A stretch of 64,000 nt of DNA from Rhodobacter sp. CZR27 (GTDB lineage Bacteria; Pseudomonadota; Alphaproteobacteria; Rhodobacterales; Rhodobacteraceae). Numbering within the stretch: the first letter of the stretch is position 1; each line of letters opens with the position of its first letter. Positions 16,624-26,821 of this stretch are shown in pieces. The notes beneath the pieces were generated by a model. The model was given only the letters and a program-made list of their open reading frames with translations. It did no database searches and had not been told where the DNA came from. The stretch is taken from positions 62,001 to 126,000 of the forward strand of contig NZ_CP023549.1 of assembly GCF_002407205.1 (NCBI RefSeq), read 5' to 3'. The position numbers and the translations under genes are program-made.

Positions 16624-17424
16624 ATGACCCTGATCTCCGGCGAGGCCCCCGGGCGCGGCCAGCCCATCCTGCGGCTGCGCGGGATCTCCAAGCAGTTCGG
16701 CGCCGTTTCGGCGCTGAGCGACATCGAACTTGACGTGCATGCAGGCGAGGTCGTGGCGCTGGTCGGCGACAACGGCGCGGGCAAGTCCACGCTGGTGAAG
16801 GTGCTGGCCGGCGTCCACCAGCCGACTGCCGGCACCATCGAGTTCAACGGCCAGCCGGTGACGCTGGACAGCCCCAGCGCGGCGCTCAGCCTCGGCATCG
16901 CGACGGTGTTCCAGGACCTCGCGCTCTGCGAGAACCTCGATGTGGTGGCCAACCTGTTTCTCGGCCACGAGATGTCGCCCTGGCGGCTGGACGAGGTGGC
17001 GATGGAGGTCCGCGCCTGGACGCTGCTGCGCGAACTCGCCGCCCGCATCCCGTCGGTGCGCGAGCCGATCGCCTCGCTGTCGGGCGGGCAGCGCCAGACG
17101 GTGGCCATCGCGCGCTCGCTGCTCCTCGACCCCAGGATCATCATGCTGGACGAACCCACGGCCGCGCTCGGCGTGGCGCAGACCGCCGAGGTGCTGAACC
17201 TGATCGAGCGTGTCCGCGATCGCGGCCTCGGCGTCATCATCATCAGCCACAATATGGAGGACGTGCGCGCGGTCGCCGACCGCATCGTCGTCCTGCGGCT
17301 GGGGCGCAACAACGGCATCTTCACCGCCGATACCTCGAACCACGAGCTGGTCGCCGCCATCACCGGCGCCACCGAGAACGCCGTCTCGCGCCGTCATGCG
17401 CGCAAGCAGGAGGTCCGGGAATGA
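16624..17424 (+). CDS. Sugar ABC transporter ATP-binding protein (single domain)
   Basis: 266 residues. Walker A is GDNGAGKST, the signature is SLSGGQRQT, Walker B is IIMLDEPTAAL and the switch histidine lies in IIISHNMED. Unlike RbsA/XylG, which contain two fused ATPase domains of about 500 residues, this has one domain, as in the fructose FrcA group, so it should work as a homodimer. The start at 16624 has GCAGAGCGAG upstream. Its TGA overlaps the permease ATG (ATGA), indicating translational coupling. Confidence 0.92.
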   Translation: MTLISGEAPGRGQPILRLRGISKQFGAVSALSDIELDVHAGEVVALVGDNGAGKSTLVKVLAGVHQPTAGTIEFNGQPVTLDSPSAALSLGIATVFQDLALCENLDVVANLFLGHEMSPWRLDEVAMEVRAWTLLRELAARIPSVREPIASLSGGQRQTVAIARSLLLDPRIIMLDEPTAALGVAQTAEVLNLIERVRDRGLGVIIISHNMEDVRAVADRIVVLRLGRNNGIFTADTSNHELVAAITGATENAVSRRHARKQEVRE

Positions 17425-18662
17425 CCGATCCGAAAACCGAAGCGCTCGACCGCGGCGACACCCGGCTCCGGCGCGACGAGGGGCTTGTTGGCGCCCTGCG
17501 CTCGTTCTTCGACCGGGTGCGCTCGGGCGATCTGGGGATGCTGCCGGTGGTCGTGGGCCTTGTGGTGATCTCGACCGTGTTCTCGACGCTGAACCCGGTG
17601 TTCCTTGCGCCGAACAACCTGGTGAACCTGCTGTTCGACGCGGCGACCGTCGGCTTCATCTCGCTGGGTATCGTCTGCGTGCTGATGCTGGGCCAGATCG
17701 ACCTGTCCGTCGGTTCGATGAGCGGGCTCGCCTCGGCACTGATCGGGGTGCTGTGGGTGAACATGGGCTGGCCCCTGCCCGCCGCCATCGCCTCGGCGCT
17801 TGGCGTGGGGGCGCTGGTCGGGCTGATCTACGGCGTGCTGCTCAACCGCTTCGGGATGCCCAGCTTCGTCTCGACCCTCTCGGGGCTTCTGGCGCTTCTG
17901 GGGGTGCAGCTCTACATCCTGGGGCCGACCGGCTCGATCAACCTGCCCTATGCCTCGGTGCTGGTGCGCTTCGGGCAGATCTACGTCATGCCGGACTGGC
18001 TGTCCTACATGCTGGCGCTGCTGCCGGGGGTGACGCTCGTGGTGCTGGGCCTGAGGACGATGGCGCGTCGGAAGGCCGCCAACCTCTCGACGCCCGGTCT
18101 GAGTGTGCTGCTGGTCAAGGCGGTGGCGCTGACCGCGGCGCTGCTCTTCGCGGTCTATTACCTCAACCTCGGCCGCGGCATTCCGTGGATGTTCGGCCTG
18201 TTCGTGGCGCTGGTTCTCGCGATGAACTACGCGCTGACCCGCACGCAGTGGGGCCGGTCGATGTTCGCCGTGGGCGGAAACTCCGAGGCCGCGCGCCGGT
18301 CGGGCATTGACGTGCGCCGGGTGAATGTCTCGGCCTTCGTGCTCTGCTCGACGCTCGCCGCGCTCGGCGGGGTGCTCGCCTCGGCCAGGCTCGCGACGTC
18401 GAGCCAGCAGGCCGGCACCGGCGACGTGAACCTCAACGCCATCGCCGCGGCGGTGATCGGCGGCACCAGCCTCTTCGGCGGCCGTGGCAGCGCATTCTCG
18501 GCGCTGCTCGGCATCCTCGTGATTCAGGCGATCTCGAACGGGCTGACGCTGCTCAATCTCTCGTCGTCGCTGCGCTACATGATCACCGGCGGAGTGCTCG
18601 CCATCGCCGTCATCGTTGACTCGCTTGCCCGCCAGAGCCGGGTCAGCCACGGACGCGCCTGA
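17421..18662 (+). CDS. Sugar ABC transporter permease (XylH/RbsC type)
   Basis: 413 residues with about ten hydrophobic helices typical of BPD_transp_2 permeases. Landmarks include [20 protein letters not shown], with the QIDLSVG motif of the family; the cytoplasmic coupling region [20 protein letters not shown]; and [11 protein letters not shown] near the end. It forms the membrane pore for the binding protein and ATPase upstream. The start overlaps the ATPase stop by four bases. At 413 residues it is longer than RbsC, in line with XylH-type proteins. Confidence 0.92.
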   Translation: MTDPKTEALDRGDTRLRRDEGLVGALRSFFDRVRSGDLGMLPVVVGLVVISTVFSTLNPVFLAPNNLVNLLFDAATVGFISLGIVCVLMLGQIDLSVGSMSGLASALIGVLWVNMGWPLPAAIASALGVGALVGLIYGVLLNRFGMPSFVSTLSGLLALLGVQLYILGPTGSINLPYASVLVRFGQIYVMPDWLSYMLALLPGVTLVVLGLRTMARRKAANLSTPGLSVLLVKAVALTAALLFAVYYLNLGRGIPWMFGLFVALVLAMNYALTRTQWGRSMFAVGGNSEAARRSGIDVRRVNVSAFVLCSTLAALGGVLASARLATSSQQAGTGDVNLNAIAAAVIGGTSLFGGRGSAFSALLGILVIQAISNGLTLLNLSSSLRYMITGGVLAIAVIVDSLARQSRVSHGRA

Positions 18663-18675
18663 AGGAAGGACCAAC

Positions 18676-19404
18676 ATGGGAAACATCATGGACGGAAAGG
18701 TCGCCGCCATCACCGGCGCGGCCTCCGGCATCGGGCTGGAGTGCGCGCGGACACTGGTGGCGGAAGGCGCGACGGTGGTGCTGATCGACCGCGCCGAGGA
18801 GCGGCTGCGCGCGCTCTGCGCCGAGATCGGCCCGCGCGCCCTTCCGCTGGTGGTCGATCTGCTCGACGGGCCGCAGGTCTCGGGGATGCTGCCGCGGATC
18901 CTTGAGCTGGCGGGCTCGCTCGACATCTTCCACGCCAATGCCGGCGCCTATATCGGCGGGCCGGTGGCCGAGGGCGACCCGGATGCCTGGGACCGGATGC
19001 TGAACCTGAACATCAACGCGGCCTTCCGCTCGGTCCACGCCGTCCTGCCCTACATGATCGAGCGCAAGACCGGCGACATCCTGTTCACCAGCTCGGTCGC
19101 CGGTGTCGTCCCGGTGGTGTGGGAGCCGATCTACACAGCCTCGAAGTTCGCGGTTCAGGCCTTCGTCCACTCGACCCGCCGGCAGGTCGCGCCGCACGGG
19201 GTGCGCGTCGGCTCGGTCCTGCCCGGCCCGGTGGTGACCGCGCTCCTCGACGACTGGCCGAAGGCCAAGATGGAGGAGGCGCTGGCCAACGGCTCGCTCA
19301 TGCAGCCGAAGGAGGTGGCCGAGGCGGTGCTCTTCATGCTGTCGCGCCCGCGCGGCGTGGTGGTCCGCGACCTCGTCATCCTGCCCAACAGCGTCGATCT
19401 TTGA
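18676..19404 (+). CDS. rbtD: Ribitol 2-dehydrogenase (short-chain dehydrogenase)
   Basis: 242 residues. The NAD-binding motif TGAASGIG is at residues 13-20, the NAG motif appears as [10 protein letters not shown], and the catalytic tetrad is visible as N (LNINAAF), S (LFTSSVAG) and YxxxK (YTASK). Long stretches match what I recall of Klebsiella ribitol dehydrogenase (such as [19 protein letters not shown] and [19 protein letters not shown], and the same C-terminus VILPNSVDL). It oxidises ribitol to D-ribulose with NAD+ in the cytoplasm. It sits between the importer and a kinase that would phosphorylate the product. Start chosen at 18676 with GAAGGAAGGA upstream. Confidence 0.92.
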   Translation: MGNIMDGKVAAITGAASGIGLECARTLVAEGATVVLIDRAEERLRALCAEIGPRALPLVVDLLDGPQVSGMLPRILELAGSLDIFHANAGAYIGGPVAEGDPDAWDRMLNLNINAAFRSVHAVLPYMIERKTGDILFTSSVAGVVPVVWEPIYTASKFAVQAFVHSTRRQVAPHGVRVGSVLPGPVVTALLDDWPKAKMEEALANGSLMQPKEVAEAVLFMLSRPRGVVVRDLVILPNSVDL

Positions 19405-19431
19405 CGCGCCGCCCTTTCGCGGAGGTATTCC

Positions 19432-21066
19432 ATGACCCCTGAGACTTCCCGACCGGCCGCCGCAGCGGACCGGGTTCTCCTCGGCATCGACGTCGGCACG
19501 GGCAGTGCGCGCGCGGGCCTCTTCGACCTCACGGGCCGGATGGTCGCCTCGGCGAAATGCGACATCGGCCTTTGGCGCGAGGCCGGCCACATCGTCGAGC
19601 AGTCCGGCAACGAGATCTGGCGCGCCGTCTGCACCGCCACCCGCGCCGCGCTGGCCGAGGCCGGCCTTGCGCCCGAGGCGGTGGCAGGCGTCGGCTTCGA
19701 CGCCACCTGCTCGCTGGTGGTCGTGGGTGAAGGCGGGGCGCCCCTGCCCGTCGGTCCCAGCGAGGACGCCGAGCGCAACATCATCGTCTGGATGGATCAC
19801 CGCGCCGTCGATCAGGCCGAGCGGATCAATGCGATGGGCCATCCGGTGCTGCGCTATGTCGGCGGGCGCATCTCGCCCGAGATGGAGACGCCGAAACTTC
19901 TGTGGTTGCGTGAACATCGGCCTGCAATCTTCGATGCGGCATGGCAATTCTTCGACCTGGCCGATTACCTTGGCTGGCGGGCGACGGGGGATCTGGCGCG
20001 CTCGACCTGCACCGTTACCTGCAAGTGGACGTATCTTGCGCATGAACGCCGCTGGGATCCGGACTATTTCCGGCAGGTGGGTCTGGGCGTGCTGGCCGAC
20101 GAGGAGTTCTCGCGCATCGGAGCGCGTGTGGTGGAGCCGGGAACGCCGCTCGGCACCGGGCTCACGCCGCAGGCCGCGGCGGACCTGGGTCTTGTCACCG
20201 GCACGCCGGTCGGCGCGGGGCTGATCGACGCCCATGCCGGCGGCATCGGAACGGTGGGCGCCGAGGGCACGCCCGAGCGCGACCTCGCCTATGTCTTCGG
20301 CACCTCCTCCTGCACGATGACCACGACGCGCGAGCCGGTGTTCGTTCCCGGCGTCTGGGGCCCCTACCAGTCGGCCATGGTCCCCGGCATGTGGCTGAAC
20401 GAGGGCGGCCAGTCCGCCGCGGGCGCCGCTATCGAGCAACTGCTGTCGTTCCATCCCGCCGCGGCAGAGGCTGCGCGGGCGGCAAGGGCGGCCGGCCAGC
20501 CGTTGCCGGTCTTCCTCGCGACGCAGGCGGCGGAGGGGCTCGAGTCGCTCTCGCATGTCGTCACCCGCGCAGCAGGGCTGCACGTCGTGCCCGAGTTCCT
20601 CGGCAACCGCGCGCCCTTCGCGGATCCCCACGCCCGCGCCGTGATCGCGGGCCTCGGGATGGAGCGGGACCTGGAAAGCCTCGTCGCGCTCTACGTGGCG
20701 GGGATCTGCGGCATCGCACATGGCCTGCGCCAGATCCTCGAGACGCAGGAGAAGGCAGGCGCCGGCATCGAGCGCATCGCGATCAGCGGCGGGGCGGGAC
20801 AGCTTGACGTTGTGCGCCAGCTGATCGCCGACGTGACCGGAAAGCCAGTGGTCGCGAGCGCCGAGGCCGAACCGGTGCTGCTCGGCTCGGCGATCCTTGG
20901 TGCGGTGGCCGCCGGGCTGGCACCCGACATGAGGGTCGCCATGCAGCGCATGTCGCGGACGGCTCAGGTCTACGAGCCGGTCGGCGGCGAGCTTGCGGCC
21001 CTGCACGACCGCCGGCATGCGGCCTTTCTGGCGCTTCAGGCCGCGGCGCGGGCGGCCCGGGACTAG
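19432..21066 (+). CDS. rbtK: FGGY-family D-ribulokinase
   Basis: 544 residues, the size of FGGY pentulose kinases. The ATP/sugar-kinase fold begins with VLLGIDVGTGSARAGLFDL, the substrate-domain motif IIVWMDHRAVDQAERIN follows, and the C-terminal half has GIDAHAGG-like (LIDAHAGGIGTVG) and the adenosine segment ISGGAGQLDVVRQLIAD with AEPVLLGSAILGA. The position after rbtD points to D-ribulose as substrate, giving D-ribulose 5-phosphate for the pentose phosphate pathway. The gene closes the operon. FGGY kinases switch specificity easily, so the symbol rests on context more than on residues. Confidence 0.85.
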   Translation: MTPETSRPAAAADRVLLGIDVGTGSARAGLFDLTGRMVASAKCDIGLWREAGHIVEQSGNEIWRAVCTATRAALAEAGLAPEAVAGVGFDATCSLVVVGEGGAPLPVGPSEDAERNIIVWMDHRAVDQAERINAMGHPVLRYVGGRISPEMETPKLLWLREHRPAIFDAAWQFFDLADYLGWRATGDLARSTCTVTCKWTYLAHERRWDPDYFRQVGLGVLADEEFSRIGARVVEPGTPLGTGLTPQAAADLGLVTGTPVGAGLIDAHAGGIGTVGAEGTPERDLAYVFGTSSCTMTTTREPVFVPGVWGPYQSAMVPGMWLNEGGQSAAGAAIEQLLSFHPAAAEAARAARAAGQPLPVFLATQAAEGLESLSHVVTRAAGLHVVPEFLGNRAPFADPHARAVIAGLGMERDLESLVALYVAGICGIAHGLRQILETQEKAGAGIERIAISGGAGQLDVVRQLIADVTGKPVVASAEAEPVLLGSAILGAVAAGLAPDMRVAMQRMSRTAQVYEPVGGELAALHDRRHAAFLALQAAARAARD

Positions 21067-21082
21067 GCTCGCGGGCGGCGCC

Positions 21083-22770
<1,688 letters not shown>

Positions 22771-22779
22771 CGGCCGCGA

Positions 22780-22808
22780 CCGGAGCGGGCGGGCGCCGCC
22801 CGCTCCGG
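22780..22808. terminator. Strong hairpin after bluB
   Basis: CCGGAGCGGGC and GCCCGCTCCGG are perfect 11-bp arms around a seven-base loop, ten bases past the bluB stop and 22 bases before the end of the convergent gene. There is no long U-tract, but position and stability suit a shared terminator. Confidence 0.6.
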
Positions 22809-22830
22809 TTGGCTGCGCGCTTCCTCCCGG

Positions 22831-23442
22831 TCACTCCGGCGCGGCCCCGGGCAACCAGCCGCGGCGGAGCAGCGCGACGATCGGGGCGGGCGTGAGAACA
22901 TCGACCTCCGGCGGCACGGGCGACCTGCGGCGCGTGTAGCCGTCGAAGGACCAGTCGAACAGGCTGTCGTTCCAGACGAGCACCGGCCTGCCTGCGGCTG
23001 CGAAGATCGTGCCCTCGGGAAGCTCCCCCGGCCGGGCCGCGAAGGTGATCTTGACCCCGTTCCGGCCGATCCGTGCCTGATGGAGTTGGCGGTCGATGGT
23101 CTGCGGCAGCGACCGGCCCGGTTCGGCGTCGCCATGAACGGCACACCAGGCCGCGCAGAAGTCCCGGTAGCGGTCGCGCCGGCACTCGCCGCAGGGACGG
23201 TGGCCAGCGGCAAATGCCGTGGCCTCGTCGAGAAAGAACAGCTGTGTGTAGGCCCCGGGCGCCATGACCTGTTGCTTGCGGCCGCGGAAGTCGAGGCGGC
23301 AGGTCACCCAGCTCCGGTGGGCGTGGGTGCGCCGGATGCCTCCGGTCGGGTCGTGCAGGATGCCGCGGTTCCCCATGAGGCTGCCGCGAGCGGCCACCGC
23401 CTGCAGCCCGCCGAAGGGATCGACCCGGTTCTGCCGATGCAT
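22831..23442 (-). CDS. Conserved-looking hypothetical protein with a CxxC motif
   Basis: 203 residues, start at 23442 after GGAGGGCGGC. The middle of the protein has GHRPCGECRRDRYRDFCAAW, a possible zinc site with three cysteines and a histidine. Other well-structured segments are GGIRRTHAHRSWVTCRLDF and VLVWNDSLFDWSFDGYTRR. It has no signal peptide. I do not recognise a family. The gene is convergent with bluB and divergent from the Rrf2 gene at 23604, which offers no functional clue. Confidence 0.6.
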   Translation of the reverse strand: MHRQNRVDPFGGLQAVAARGSLMGNRGILHDPTGGIRRTHAHRSWVTCRLDFRGRKQQVMAPGAYTQLFFLDEATAFAAGHRPCGECRRDRYRDFCAAWCAVHGDAEPGRSLPQTIDRQLHQARIGRNGVKITFAARPGELPEGTIFAAAGRPVLVWNDSLFDWSFDGYTRRRSPVPPEVDVLTPAPIVALLRRGWLPGAAPE

Positions 23443-23603
23443 GCCGCCCTCCGCATCCCGCCCTCGCCAGTCAACCGCAGCGGCCCCGGGCGATCAAGAC
23501 CCGGCGCCGGAGCCGCGTGGTGGTTCGCGCGAAAAGCCAATGCCTGCACGGCGTTCAGGTCGTGCCGCTTGCCTTGAGGGGGATGCGTCTCTAGGCTGGT
23601 CCG

Positions 23604-24086
23604 ATGATCACGCAAAAGATGAAATACGCGCTGAAGGCGCTGATGGTGCTGGCCGAGGAGCGAGCCGGCGAGCGCCGCCCCCTGCGGATCGAGGATATCG
23701 CTGCAAGATCCGGCACGCCCAAGCGCTTTCTCGAGCACATCCTGCTCGACATCCGCAATGCGGGCTTCATCGCCAGCATGCGGGGCCGGGCGGGCGGCTA
23801 CATGCTGATCAAGGATCCTGCCAGAATTCCGCTGAGCGATCTGCTGCGCATGATCGACGGACCGATCGCCCCGTTGCCCTGCCTCTCGCGCCGGTCCTAC
23901 CAGCCCTGCGACGATTGCAAGGACGAGGCTTCGTGCCGGATCCGCAAGCTTTTCGCCGAGGTGTTCTGGTCCTACCTCGTGCTGATCGACTCGCTGACGC
24001 TTGCGGATCTGGTCGGCACACCGGCTGCGGCGGAGCAGTTGCTCTCGGCCCCCACTTCCGCCGCTTCCAGCGCCAGCCCCGAGTGA
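23604..24086 (+). CDS. Rrf2-family transcriptional regulator (copy 1)
   Basis: 160 residues. The N-terminal winged helix (MKYALKALMVLAEERAGER, RIEDIAARSGTPKRFLEHIL) is typical of Rrf2 proteins. The effector loop carries four cysteines in the pattern C-x8-C-x2-C-x5-C (PCLSRRSYQPCDDCKDEASC), which differs from the three-cysteine IscR/NsrR arrangement and could hold an Fe-S cluster or another metal. A near-identical paralogue lies at 61349-61825 beside the sulfate import operon. This copy is followed by the remnant of an ABC ATPase gene, raising the possibility that it arose by duplication of a sulfur-transport region. Its targets are unknown. Confidence 0.88.
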   Translation: MITQKMKYALKALMVLAEERAGERRPLRIEDIAARSGTPKRFLEHILLDIRNAGFIASMRGRAGGYMLIKDPARIPLSDLLRMIDGPIAPLPCLSRRSYQPCDDCKDEASCRIRKLFAEVFWSYLVLIDSLTLADLVGTPAAAEQLLSAPTSAASSASPE

Positions 24087-24343
24087 GCGCAGGCTGCCGC
24101 TCACGCTAAGCGCCGTCTGCTTGCCGGCTCAGTCGGCGCGCCGTCGATGGCCAGTCCCAGCCCTGCGACACCGGGCGGAACTGGCATGAGCGGGATGCTC
24201 CTCCCCGCTTCCGGTTCCCATGGAACCTGAAGAACGGTCGGCAACAGGCTGTATCGCCATCATTAACATGGGGTCCACCCCGCTTCTTCTGCCGTTGTGT
24301 GATCCGCTTCTCCTGACCAAGGGCCCGACGTAGACCTTCTCCG

Positions 24344-24463
24344 TTGCTTGCACCGATTACAGCCGCCGCGGGCATTGCGCCGACCGCGCTGCAGTTCGGA
24401 AAGCCCGCCGAGATCCGCGCCCGCCCCAGAACCGAGTTCGTCCGAAAGTTCATCACCTCATGA
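24344..24463 (+). pseudogene. C-terminal remnant of an ABC-transporter ATPase
   Basis: The frame ending in TGA at 24461-24463 reads LQFGKPAEIRARPRTEF then VRKFITS. This matches the C-terminal pattern G-x-P-x-E-I-x-x-x-P-x-x-x-F-V-x-x-F-I shared by importer ATPases such as ProV or CysA. No Walker motifs precede it, so only the tail of a gene survives. The rest of the gap (24087-24343) shows no gene. Confidence 0.45.
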
Positions 24464-24508
24464 TCGGCGCATGAACGCCTGACCGGGCAAGGCTGAGCCG
24501 CGGATGGG

Positions 24509-24543
24509 AAAAAATCGCGGCGGCCGGGGAACTCCCGGCCGCC
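24509..24543 (-). terminator. Orphan intrinsic terminator on the minus strand
   Basis: GGCGGCCGGG and CCCGGCCGCC are perfect 10-bp arms around GAACT, followed on the minus strand by GCGA and six U residues (AAAAAA at 24509-24514 region on plus). No minus-strand gene is visible upstream of it (24544-24851), so it may end a small RNA or an unrecognised short gene. Confidence 0.6.
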
Positions 24544-24851
24544 GGACGCTGTTGCCCAGCGGTGCCCGCGAAACGGCTGGCACGGGACCACCGCCGCCGG
24601 CACGAGCGGACAGGGCCGGGGCGAATTCACCCAGCCCCAGCCTGCGTATTGCCACGCGAACTCTCACAGCGAGAAGATGCCGAGGGCAATGCCTTCCCGT
24701 TTCAGGAAAATCACCCCGCCATCCCCTAAAGCTATCTCTGGTTGTTTGACAGCAACCGGAGGTTTTGTTTAGCTTGGACGAAATAATTCTTCTCACACGT
24801 GCCACTTGGGGCGAGGCCGAGCCGCTTTCGCCTCGGGACAGGATTTGAGCA

Positions 24852-26222
24852 ATGGATCGAACCGTACCGCTTTGGCTTGTGCTGTTTCTGGTTCTCGTGT
24901 GGCTTCTTCTCACGGTGGCATTCGGCTGGGCGGTGAAGGCCACCGTCTACGGCAGCGACAGCGCGGGTGCGGCGGGGCGGGCCGCCGTCGCCATCGCCTC
25001 GTTTCCGACGACGACCAAGGATGTGCTGCTCCAACTCGCCAGCCAGGCGCGGGGCGAATATGAGGACGAGGCGCTCGGCCTGCCGCGCGATCCGGGCATC
25101 GACACCACCGGTTTCGTGCCCATCGACTCCGGCCCCGATCTCGACATCCCCGGCCTACTGGTCCGCGCCGACCACGACCGGATGGTGCCCGGCCGGCGGC
25201 TGATCGCGGGCGCCTTCGAGATCAACGGCGAGATCCGCAACGCGGCGCTCCTGCTCTCGCCCGACCTGAAGGTCGAGCGCAGCTGGATGCTGGACGAGAT
25301 CGCCGTGGGCGGACAGGAGCCGCGCGAGACCGCGCGCAAGTTCGTCCACGGGGTCGAGATCCTGCGCGACGGCTCGCTGATCTTCACCTTCGACGGCAGC
25401 ATCTCGCTGCAGCGCTTCGACGCCTGCGGCGGACGGCTCTGGACGACGCCGGGGAACTTCCACCATTCGGTCGCGCAGCACGAGGAGGCGGGCACCGTCT
25501 GGACCTTCAGCGACTGGACCGTGCTGGCCGAGGTCTCGGTCGAGGACGGCCGCGTGCTGCGCCAGATCGCGGTCGAGGACATCATCGCACGCAACCCGAT
25601 GATCGACATCCTCGGGCTTCGGATCTACGACGAGAACGATCCGGATCAGAACCAGCGGAACGTCACGGGCGAGTGGCTTTACGATCCGTTTCACTTCAAC
25701 GATGCCGAGCCGCTGCCGGCCGCACTGGCCGCGGCCTTCCCGGGCTTCGAGGCCGGCGACCTGCTCATCAGCGCCCGATCGCTCAACCTGGTCTTCGTGC
25801 TCGACCCCGACACGCTGCAGATCAAGTGGTGGCGGGTGGGCGCGACGCAGCGCCAGCACGATCCCGACTGGCTGCCGGATGGCACGATCAGCGTGCTGGA
25901 CAACCGCATGAGCCGCGATGCCAGCGCCATCAAGCGCATCGACCCCGTGACCTATGACGCGACCGTCAAGCTGGACGGGCAGAAGATGAACTTCTTCACC
26001 CGCATCCGGGGGAAGCACCAGACGCTGGAGAACGGCGGCACCGTCGTCTCGAGCACCCAGCAGGGCCGCGCCTTTGAAACGGATGCCGAAGGCCACCCCG
26101 TCCTCGAGGTTCTCAACCACAAGCCCGGCGACGAGAGCCTGTTCTACGTCATCTCCGAAATGAGGTGGCTGCCCTCCGATTACTTCACAGAGGAATTGAT
26201 GCCATGCACCGTCTCGCAATGA
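24852..26222 (+). CDS. Membrane-anchored arylsulfotransferase-fold (ASST-like) protein
   Basis: 456 residues. An N-terminal membrane helix (LWLVLFLVLVWLLLTVAFGW) anchors a large, probably periplasmic, domain. That domain resembles the arylsulfotransferase (Asst) beta-propeller family: GHEV-like HGVEILRDGSLIFTFD, FHHSVAQHEEAGTVWTFSDW, DPFHFNDAEPLP and DLLISARSLNLVFVLDPDT, each the kind of His-bearing blade used by these enzymes. True ASST uses an active-site histidine to move sulfate between phenols without PAPS. Whether the catalytic His is present cannot be settled here, so a non-enzymatic propeller is possible. The gene opens a four-gene unit ending in a PAPS-type sulfotransferase. Confidence 0.75.
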   Translation: MDRTVPLWLVLFLVLVWLLLTVAFGWAVKATVYGSDSAGAAGRAAVAIASFPTTTKDVLLQLASQARGEYEDEALGLPRDPGIDTTGFVPIDSGPDLDIPGLLVRADHDRMVPGRRLIAGAFEINGEIRNAALLLSPDLKVERSWMLDEIAVGGQEPRETARKFVHGVEILRDGSLIFTFDGSISLQRFDACGGRLWTTPGNFHHSVAQHEEAGTVWTFSDWTVLAEVSVEDGRVLRQIAVEDIIARNPMIDILGLRIYDENDPDQNQRNVTGEWLYDPFHFNDAEPLPAALAAAFPGFEAGDLLISARSLNLVFVLDPDTLQIKWWRVGATQRQHDPDWLPDGTISVLDNRMSRDASAIKRIDPVTYDATVKLDGQKMNFFTRIRGKHQTLENGGTVVSSTQQGRAFETDAEGHPVLEVLNHKPGDESLFYVISEMRWLPSDYFTEELMPCTVSQ

Positions 26223-26434
26223 CCGCCGCCGTCCTTCTTACCGCCTCGGTGCTGCCTGCCCATGCCTATATCGGTCCCGGCGTCGGGGCGGGAACCGTCG
26301 CGGTCGTGCTCGGCATCCTCGCTTCGGTCGTGATGGCCTTCCTTGCCCTGCTCTGGTATCCGGTCAAGCGCGTGGTGCGAAAGCGCAAGGCCAGCCAGCG
26401 GACCGTCACGTCTCAGGATGCGCGGCGGCTCTGA
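26204..26434 (+). CDS. Small membrane protein of the sulfotransferase operon (YIGPG type)
   Basis: 76 residues, overlapping the upstream gene by 19 bases; GAGGAAT precedes the ATG at 26204. A signal or membrane segment (MTAAVLLTASVLPAHA) is followed by AYIGPGVGAGTVAVVLGIL, a second helix and then WYPVKRVVRKRK. The Y-x-x-P-G-x-G-x-G element next to a helix with a basic cytoplasmic end is a pattern seen in small bacterial membrane proteins near exopolymer or sulfatase-like genes. Function unknown; likely a partner of the ASST-like protein. Confidence 0.65.
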   Translation: MHRLAMTAAVLLTASVLPAHAYIGPGVGAGTVAVVLGILASVVMAFLALLWYPVKRVVRKRKASQRTVTSQDARRL

Positions 26435-26440
26435 CGCGCG

Positions 26441-26821
26441 GTGCTGCCGGTGAACTGGCTGCTTACCGCGGTGCTCTGCATCGTTCTGGTCGAGGTGGCG
26501 CTTCGGCTGCCCTTCCTGCCCCCGCTGCGCCGGTTGCAGCGATCCTCCAGCCGCGCGCTGGGGATCGTCCGGGCGCGGCATGTGTCGGATCACTGGAAGG
26601 AGAAGGCGATGGCGATCCATGCGCGCCGCACCTTCCTGTCGTCGGCCAAGATCGGCCTGCTGCTCGCCCTCGTCTTCGGGCTGGCGGCCGGGCTGGTGCT
26701 GGCGCTCGACCGGCTGTCCGCGGGGTTCGGCGACTTCCTGATCGGACCGGTCGGCCTGGCCTTCAGCCTGATCGCCGCGACGGCCTATGTCCTGCTGCGG
26801 CGGAGGGTCGTCCATGGGTGA
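26441..26821 (+). CDS. Small membrane protein of the sulfotransferase operon
   Basis: 126 residues from the GTG at 26441, six bases after the preceding gene; no strong ribosome site, so expression may depend on coupling. Three hydrophobic stretches (NWLLTAVLCIVLVEVALRLP, IGLLLALVFGLAAGLVLAL, LIGPVGLAFSLIAATAYVLL) flank an Arg-rich loop. No family recognised. Its stop overlaps the sulfotransferase start, tying it to that gene. Confidence 0.6.
   Translation: MLPVNWLLTAVLCIVLVEVALRLPFLPPLRRLQRSSSRALGIVRARHVSDHWKEKAMAIHARRTFLSSAKIGLLLALVFGLAAGLVLALDRLSAGFGDFLIGPVGLAFSLIAATAYVLLRRRVVHG

Noticed and set aside
18643..21018. Very long minus-strand open frame opposite rbtD and the ribulokinase gene
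   Set aside because: Arg/His-rich translation without domains. It is antisense to two well-recognised genes, a usual effect of high GC content.
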